Assembly (NCBI GenBank): GCA_029531795.1
Contig: JAPEIS010000003.1
Location: 2,232,001 to 2,296,000 of the forward strand
Direction of reading: 5' to 3'
DNA length: 64,000 nucleotides
Source: Sclerotinia nivalis
Taxonomy: Eukaryota; Ascomycota; Leotiomycetes; Helotiales; Sclerotiniaceae
Both the position numbers and the translations under genes were made by a program. The notes under the pieces were generated by a model. It did no database searches. It worked only from the letters and a program-made list of their open reading frames with translations, and was not told the origin of the DNA. Below, piece after piece: positions 56,549 through 64,000 of this stretch. Within the stretch, counting starts at the first letter, position 1; the number at the start of each line of letters is the position of its first letter.

Positions 56549-58138
56549 CTAATGTCCATGCACAGTCGCCGCACCCGACCTCTGCAACGTCTTCGGCAAC
56601 AAAGGCTGAATAGTCTTCAACCAAACCGTCGTATACAATCTATCTTCAATTAGCACATCAGCCCTCAATCAACTCATAAAGAAAACTCACCCAGGACTTC
56701 CATCACCAGCCAAACTTCCCGGTTCCAAACTTCCCCACTGTGCCGAATCCGCACAGCACGGGGAGTATGTTCCCCAAAAAGGTCCTGCAGCCCAGGCCGT
56801 CCATCCAATATACACATCATTCTGTGCCATGTAGTTGATAATGCCTTGAATATATGGTGCGCACTCTGTGCCGTTCGCGCCGCCAAATTCGGTAATCATG
56901 GCCTTGAGATTGTAGGTTTGGAGCCAAGCGGTCAGAGGAGCGAGACGGTCGGGAGCAGGTGATGAGCAGACGGAATGGCCGCCGGAATAGTCGGAATCGA
57001 GGTATTCGTGGATGTCGATGGCGGTGTTGTTGAGGGGGTCTATGAGGGTCTGCATCAGGGCACTGGAGGGGTCGCTGCCTTCGGTCCAGGCATGTCCTCC
57101 TGTCCATGAATTACCTGGTGCTAGGATCCTGTGTTTTGTTAGTATAAACACCAACTATTGAGATGATAAATGTGCTACTGACAAGTTTTTAGCGCCAGCT
57201 TTGCGAATGGCGGTAATGGCAGCTTGATTATTTTTTACTACTAAGCTTGTGGCCATATCGTGGGGCTAGCACTTTCATCAGTTTCGATCATTTTCTTCCG
57301 TGTAATAGGAATTATAAGGAGAGGCCATGGAGAGAGAGCATGGATAATATAACTGACCTCGTTCATTAGTGCAAAGATAACATTCTGATTGTTCTTGAAT
57401 CTCTTTGCCAATTCCCCCCAAAATGCACCAAATTGTGCAGTGGTTGCAGCTTTTGGATCCGTAGTGTTACCTATCACAGATCCAGAATATGGTTGTGAAG
57501 ATGGATCGTTATATCGCATGTAATTATGAGGATCCAGGATAGCATAGGATGATTTAGTTTGAGTGATGTAGTTAATTGCATCCGCGTAGTAGGAGTAATG
57601 CTGTTCTACATGTTAGCTCGGCTGATGATGAAGAGGTGAGATGATTGAGAAACTTACGGTTTCGTTGAATGTAGAGCCTAAGCCTGTAGCAAGAGGACAC
57701 ATTCGCTCCAGTAGGAATGATACACGGAACAAGTTTACCTACAAAGCCGTTAGTTACTACTTTTAGTTCACGCCAGACTGCTCTTCTCATGAGCCATTAG
57801 AGATAGAGTTAGATTATGAACGCACCTTGTTCTTGTCCACGTAGACATCAATCGCGGATTTGTTGATGAACGCATAATCCTGGCCAAATGTCCCCGGCAA
57901 TCCTGTTCCTACAGTACCTGTTCCACCTGTTTTCATGTTAGCATTTGTGAATCTAGACCAACCAAACATTCTAACGCCAACTTGGCTATGCTCGATTCTG
58001 AAGTTTGAATTGATTCTAAGAACACATACTATACACTCCAAACTCTCCACCACTTTCAGCAACTCCTGCATAGTATATGGTAGCGCTTGCTGAAGTCGTG
58101 AAGACTCCAATCGTGGAGATGAGACTTTTCAGAAGCAT
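56549..58138 (-). CDS. Secreted GH5 endo-beta-1,4-glucanase, 381 aa, seven exons
   Basis: Exons are 58030-58138, 57926-57826 (read downward), 57738-57658, 57600-57358, 57265-57183, 57128-56691 and 56639-56549, all in phase. The signal peptide is MLLKSLISTIGVFTTSASA. Glycoside hydrolase family 5 landmarks follow: LFRVSFLLERM, ILDPHNYMRY, VIFALMNEPHD with the predicted acid/base Glu178, IDIHEYLDSDYSG, and AMITEFGG with the predicted nucleophile Glu286. The enzyme should cleave internal beta-1,4 bonds of cellulose outside the cell. There is no carbohydrate-binding module or Ser/Thr linker; the mature protein is the catalytic domain plus a short C-terminal tail. Six introns in a gene this small is high. 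It fits a plant-degrading lifestyle. Confidence 0.93.
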
Positions 58139-59704
58139 GGCTATCAATTTGTCGCGGTAAACATAAAACAAAAGCAGAATGAGCTTCTGAAAAGAAATAA
58201 GCTTCAAGCCAGTGTGCCTATATACACAGATACATAATAGACTAAGGGAAACAGCTCCCATGTTGCCGATTCATCCATAATTAAGGTATCATCTCGGTAG
58301 AATGATGTACTCTGAGACATCCTTGTACCCCAGTCGCCCTTCATAAATCGCAGCGAAATTTCCAAATGATCAGGAACATTCTTGGTAGGATAGGTCAATG
58401 GAGAATCCATCATGACAGCCTGTAGACAGGGGATAATCGGAGGCTCGGGCCGGATATATATAACTAATTTGTGGGGACCCCGCACGGGACATGATGCTCC
58501 GCTGTCAAGAGTCTCGGACATTGGGTAAAACATCTTGCCGATGAACCCAGGGTAATACTGAAGAAATGAAGCTTCGCTGATCATGCGGAGGCCTACTCTG
58601 AACAGCAATAACCAGAACAGGATGTCCTGGGACGATATTTGTGGGTTGTTCGATGGTCCCTCAATCAAACGACAGACTTTGGAGTCGTTCGAGCTTTGCA
58701 GATAACCACATGCAGATGAAATACTTCCATCAAATCTTTAATAACTTGCCAGCAGATATCCCCGCCTTTCCCCCGGTATTTAAAATCACCTCATATGTAT
58801 CCCTAAACATATCCCCGCAATCTCAACATGGATCTTGACGACCAGACGGTGTATCATTGCCGAGTATATATTGTGCCAAGCAGGGAAGCACTCAAGGCCG
58901 AGGTTTCATCGCTCTTTCAATAAGTTGGAATCTGCTCTCGAATATATCAAGATCATGATTCCGTTCGAGCGGAAGAGCTGTGGCGAAACCGCTGTGTTCT
59001 GCCTACCGAAAAGCGCTTGTTTGTAAATTACGAGGCATGTTCCGTCGTGATGATGATATTATGATCGAGTTTTCGAATTGAAAGACCCCAATAGCTGGGC
59101 CATGACAAACGAAAAGTGGGATTGAAGCGAGGCCGCGCTAATTAAAGATGTGGCTTGACTAACCTTAACACTTGGCCACGAACATGTTTATGTTTTTATC
59201 CAAGGGTAGAACAACAAACTTTTAGAAAGGAGTTATTGATCTTTGTCAGCCGAAGCACGTTTTTTAATTCCAGAAGTCTAGGGGCTACAGACCCGAGTCG
59301 ATATCGATCTAATATGGGAACTCTACGCTTTTTCTACGTGAGAGAGATGAGATTCAAGAGGAAATCCAGACTATGGTGCATACGATGGTTGCAACAATGT
59401 CCGTGGAGGTCTATCGGCTACAAGAGCCAAATATTATGGAGATGTGCCTATGCTAATCAGCATTATTATCACACATTACAAACCTCAAAGGGACGATGAA
59501 CGCTAAGTGAAATATATTAATGCCATTACTCATGTCAAACCATCATATACTAAAACAAACGAAGGAAGAAGACTCAAAAGGAAACGGTTATACACGAAAA
59601 CAAAAGAAACAGCCAAAGAGATCAAAGAGCGAATAGTTACAACCCCTCATCTTTTCCTTCTGCACCTTCCTCGTCATTACCCCCTCATCTCCTCCATGCC
59701 CAAG
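58139..59704. other. Intergenic region
   Basis: This holds the endoglucanase promoter (58139 rightward) and the 3' flank of the broken TPR gene. A 154-residue minus-strand frame at 58204-58668 has no domain and overlaps the likely promoter. No gene is supported. Confidence 0.5.
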
Positions 59705-62700
59705 TCAAACAGCTTGTCTTTCCCTCTCATGATTATGGATATGGCCCGAGAATCCCCACATACTACTAGTCTTCCTCAACATATTCAAATGCGGTCTCTT
59801 GCCCTCTTGTGCCGTCATGAATTCAAAACTTTCCGGCCTCTTCCAGATTCCAAGCTCATCATCTTTCTCCCCTTTCTCACCCTTCTTAACACTCCACTTA
59901 TCAACGCCTTTAAGCACCTTCGATGCCTCTTTCCACGCATGTTCATCCTCAAACTCTTGTTCTATTTGCCTCCAAAGATCCATATAAACACTCACATCTT
60001 TATCCCACGTTCCCTTTCTCCAATAAACCCTCTTCAATAACTCGAGTTGCGCAATAGCAATGACGCATACTTCATTACAGAGCAATTCATCTCCAGCATC
60101 GGAGACGGTACTGCGAAGAATGTCTTCATGAATACGCATTGCCTTTGTGAGATTTGGATTTGGAGACGAGGTATAGAATGCAGATAATAGGTTTTGCATT
60201 TCGAGGGTAGTGGGGTCGAGTGATCCCCAGACACGACGGACGTTGTAGCACATGTCTTCGAGGAGATGAATGGCTTGTTCTTGGTGGTTGCTGGAGAATT
60301 GCGTTTCGACAAGAAGACGACCGATGTGAACGATTGTTGAGGAGGACCAGGACGGTTGTGAGTGGCGGGAGTTCCATAGTTGGGTGAGAAGCCACTGTGG
60401 TTGATGTTAGCATAGAGGCCAGGGAAAGAAGGGGACAATGCTTACCTCGAGTGATTCAAGATCTTGGGTCTCTCCAAGCAAGCCACATGCAGTGTTGAGC
60501 TGTTCAATTGGTAAATCCACAATTTGAAGCTTGCCGGTGCGGAATCGCTTGATGATTTGTTTCATAATAGATCCAGACAAAGCCACCGACGAGGCACGAA
60601 GCTCAGGATCGTTCATTAGCTTAGCTTTACTACGAACCAAGACTATGGCTAAACGTAGACCCATGTCTATCTTGGGTAGAGTGTCGTAGCCCCCATAGAA
60701 CTTCTGGAAGAAGTCGACATATTCAGCAAGTTCACGCGCCTCTGCAAATTTTCGTTTGCCCATGTAAACACTTGTTGCATCGAGACCTGCTCGTAAGATA
60801 GAGATTTCGGCTTCGCCCTCATTGAGGTTGACAAGAACGATGTGCAAAAATTCGCGCAGAATGTGGCTACTCAAGTTCTTGACTTCTAGGTTGGTTGCAA
60901 AGTATTCCAGAACGGATTTATCGGCAATCTCAAGTCCGGCATCATCTTCTACCTCTTTCAAGAAAGCGAGGAGTCTGGAAGCATATGAGAGGACAGTTGT
61001 AAAGAACATCTTCTGCACGATTGATCGCTGATACATTTGATACAAAAAGACTTCCATAAATAGGTCAGCCATCATCGATGAGTAGAGCTCCTTTCTTCCG
61101 GTGATAGTTGACTCAAAAGAAACCAAGAAAACCCAGGTATAGCTCTCGAGCTTAATCTTGGGGTCAAGTTTTAGGTTAGAGTGAGCAAATATTGCTTGTG
61201 AGCGAAGTTGTTTCATCAGTCTCTTTGCTTCGGACTCCAATCCCGCATTCCTATAGATTGTTGCAAAGGTCACTGCTGAGTCTGACAGCATCTGGGAATT
61301 CTTCTCGGTCTTGAGAACTTCCAAAACCGAAGCTTGAAGAGTTTGTTGAGCCTCAGTGGTCGCTTCTGGCTTATCTTGCTTTGCCAATGCTTTGGTCAAA
61401 TGTCCAAGCCAAAGTAGTGTATCACGATGGGCATATCCTTTCTCCGTATGGAACTTCCTGAACTCTTGCTTGTATAAAGCAATGGCCTTCAAAGATGTGA
61501 GGAGTTTAGAGATGGAATAGAGATGAGGTAGACGTTTCTTGGCAGCAAGTACGGCTTGGAGGGTCGTCTCAGTGATCTGTCCCTTCGGAGCTTCATGAGC
61601 CTTGGAGTCCGCATCCTCATACATAGATATAGCCTCTTCACGATACTACTCACTATGCTCATCAAGCTCAGCGAGTTGAAGTGTGGACTTAATCGTGACT
61701 TCGTTATGGACGCCGTAGAAGGTCACACATGCTTTACGAAAGTCAACAGCCAGCTGGCGCAAAAGAGTGTGGTGCGTCTCTGAACCTTGCCTAACGACAC
61801 GGACATATCTTTGATACAGATCTTCGGCAAAATCTGACTTGATGTCGTATTCTTTTCCATGCTTCACAAGCATCTGCCAGAGAGAACTACAGATTTTTTG
61901 AGCAAGCACGTACTAGCGTTGTTGCTCATAGATAACGCAGAGTACCAAAGCCGCTCGAACCGCATTTTTGTGACAGATTTCCGTGTTCCCATTGCCCAAG
62001 TTGACATGTATGGTGCGATAGGCGGTTTCTGCTTCTGTGATATTGTAGATTTGCATGCTCAAATCACCCAGCAGATACAAAGTCTTGATCGTCCAAGTAT
62101 GTGTCTTACCATGTCTCTTTTCGATTTCATGGTGAAGATCCCGATAAACAATGATGAGTTTGGCCGTCATAGAATGTGATTCGTAGAAATCAATCAGTGC
62201 CTTAGATGTCGATTCCAAGAGTTCATCTCGGGTCCCTGTAGTGGCTATGACGGCGTAGAAAATCTTTCGATAGGTAACCTCTGCTAAATCGAGCTGGCGT
62301 AGCTTGAAGTGTGCGAAGGCTAGCCGATTGAGCAGCTCCAAGATCTCCGCAGTGAAATTGGTTGGTAGAGATACATTGACGTTGTTACCTGAGAATGATG
62401 GCCAAATTCGAAGCAAAGTCGAATTCGTCACCTGGGTTATCTCGGACCATCGTTGCTCTGAGTAGTAGCTAGAACATAAGGATGTAGCCTGGCGTATCGT
62501 GGTAGTATCGATCGTCTTAGTGGTTTTATTGACGATAGTTCTTTCGAACACTTCACGAACGGTTGTGACATTCCATGTGGTTTCTTCAGTCTTTGTCTCA
62601 GTAATCTGGGTTAGGCTCTTAGAGACAGATCTTGCCTCGGTTGATTCTTGCCTGCCAGTCCTGACGTAGTATTCCCAGAGGTTACTAAATACAAGGCGAG

Positions 62701-64000
62701 CTGCTGCTACAGACCCAATAATTTGTAACTGTTCACCTACCAATCTCGTATGCTTGATCAGAGTAGTAGATTGAATGTCACTATGTTCGAGGTCAATATG
62801 GATATCTCGAAGTATAATCTCTGCCTCGACTATTCTCTGTTCTCGTCTTAGGAACTCGACATAGCGGAGAGCGACTTCAATCTTCTTTTCTTGGATGGAG
62901 ACGTCATAAGTGTGTGTCAAACTTGTCAAGCTTTGCCAAAGATTGATCAGTATCTCCTCCGTTTTGACGGTGTTTTTCTCCTTCTCGTACTTTTCAATCA
63001 TGGCCCATGATAATTCGAGACGTTTTGAATCGGCTGCACTCATTTTTCGAACACTGATTTCGTATTCTTGCTGTAGAGTACTGATATGCTGCTCCACCTT
63101 GGTAATTTCAGTCGAGCCCCTTGAAAATATCTCCCACGATTTAATAGTCTGTGAGGCTGATTTTCCATAAACCATTACATTCAACTCGTAGATGTACTTT
63201 TGCCATTCAGAGACCTTGGATATCTCGTGGGTAGAAACATAAATCTGAATAAGAGACTCCGCATATGTTATGGTTTCTTGGCTAACTGAATTGGTGGATC
63301 TCTGCACCCTGATGATGTACTCAAGAAGCTCAGTTTTTCGTACAACAACCTCAGTCTTCTTGGTAATAGTAATTGAAGATGTTCTTTCGATGTATTGTTG
63401 GGCACACTTGAAGGCAATTGATGAAACATGAAGGGCTTCCGCTAGCTTCCATGCATCATAGTAATGTTCCACGTTTGAGGAAGCACTGATGTGCCCCAAT
63501 CGCGCAATATTGAGTAGAGTCTGAAGTACAGAGTCTGAAGTACAGAGTCTGAAGTTTCACCAAGCACCAATTTCCGTATGGATAGAGCCAACTGCAATTT
63601 ACTTAGGGTGTCTTGAAGTGGAAATTGATACTCCCAGCAGGATCCCTCGATTAATGACAAAAGAACAGAATCGGCAAAGCAGGTTTTAAAACCAGGGGTA
63701 AGCTTTTGCTGGGTTCCTTCATTCATAGGAGATGCAGCGAAGTGCACTATCCAATATCTGGAGGCATATTGAATGAATTCGTATTTTTGAAATAATTCAT
63801 CTAAATCCTCTTCAGACATGGTGGTAAACGTTAATTGAGCCGAGCGCCTGGTGAGAGTCGCTTTAACATAAGCCAACGATCTCAGTGCCAAGTCATAATG
63901 GGCTTCTTTGACGTGGAAGGGAAAGGCGCCAGTGTTCTTGAAATCTACAACCGACATTGATCTTTGAGTGATGTTTTGCTTCACAAGATCATGAGAGAAT
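59705..64000 (-). pseudogene. Large TPR-like (possibly NLR-type) gene, broken, 5' end outside the window
   Basis: The reading frame enters from the right edge and ends at 59705. One normal intron (60395-60445) precedes the last exon (59705-60394). About 1,400 residues are helical repeats of TPR/kinesin-light-chain type, for example LAFAHFKLRQLDLAEVTYRK and TIKTLYLLGDLSMQIYNITE. The N-terminal part in the window (KEAHYDLALRSLAYVKATL) resembles the region after a winged helix in fungal NACHT-type proteins; this is weak. Three lesions are seen. A 14-bp tandem repeat at 63516-63555 shifts the frame, and deleting one unit restores it. TAG codons lie at 61913-61915 and 61646-61648, both followed by the same open frame. 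The rest is intact, so decay is recent or strain-specific. Confidence 0.8.
63516..63555. repeat. 14-bp tandem repeat, 2.9 copies, within a coding region
   Basis: Units AGAGTCTGAAGTAC are repeated without mismatch. On the coding (minus) strand the frame upstream reads LGETSDSVLQT and the frame downstream reads LLNIARLGHIS. The two join perfectly if one 14-bp unit is removed. 14 is not a multiple of three, so copy number switches the frame. Confidence 0.9.

Noticed and set aside
58204..58668. A 154-residue minus-strand frame upstream of the endoglucanase
   Set aside because: It has no domain and no good start context, and it occupies the presumed promoter of the GH5 gene.
59507..60040. A 177-residue plus-strand frame
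   Set aside because: Its right half is antisense to the last exon of the TPR-like gene and its left half has no recognisable content.

Overview
This window is nuclear DNA of a filamentous ascomycete. The evidence is short introns (mostly 45-60 nt) with GTRNGT donors and CTAAC-type branch sites, a Zn2Cys6 activator, a fungal GH5 cellulase, a fungal CLC channel, and a Fot1/pogo transposon riddled with C-to-T stop codons. Protein similarity recalled from memory suggests a leotiomycete, possibly Sclerotiniaceae such as Botrytis or Sclerotinia; that placement is inference. I see 21 protein-coding loci, one of them broken and cut by the right edge. No tRNA, rRNA or CRISPR was found.

Left part (1-12 kb): a palindromic MITE, a low-complexity hypothetical gene, an eight-exon Zn2Cys6 regulator, a Spo12-like mitotic-exit protein and a peroxisomal acyl-CoA dehydrogenase ending in SKL.

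Core (12-44 kb): a gene-dense housekeeping block strongly enriched in RNA and ribosome functions. LSG1 (60S maturation) and LTV1 (40S maturation) sit head to head. They are followed by SAC3 (mRNA export), CBF5 (H/ACA pseudouridine synthase), RBG1/DRG1 (translation GTPase), mitochondrial malic enzyme, RAI1 (5'-end quality control, with an inferred 8-nt microexon), a small unknown protein, GET4 (tail-anchored protein targeting), a vWA-domain protein, a CLC chloride channel and a neurochondrin-family protein. The last two share a 209-bp divergent promoter.

Right part (44-64 kb): an accessory region. It has a small secreted protein, a DUF2985-type membrane protein with a GC-AG intron, a second copy of the MITE, and a TA-flanked Fot1/pogo element (50518-52536). 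Two nearly identical 213-bp LTR-like elements are inserted in that transposon in opposite orientation, making a near-perfect inverted repeat. After about 2 kb without genes come a small membrane protein and a secreted GH5 endoglucanase. The window ends in a large TPR-like gene disrupted by a 14-bp tandem-repeat frameshift and two CAG-to-TAG-type stops.

Intron-exon structures were assembled by hand from reading frames and splice signals. Every listed multi-exon model keeps phase from start to stop, except the broken TPR locus. Family names rest on recognised motifs, not on database searches.
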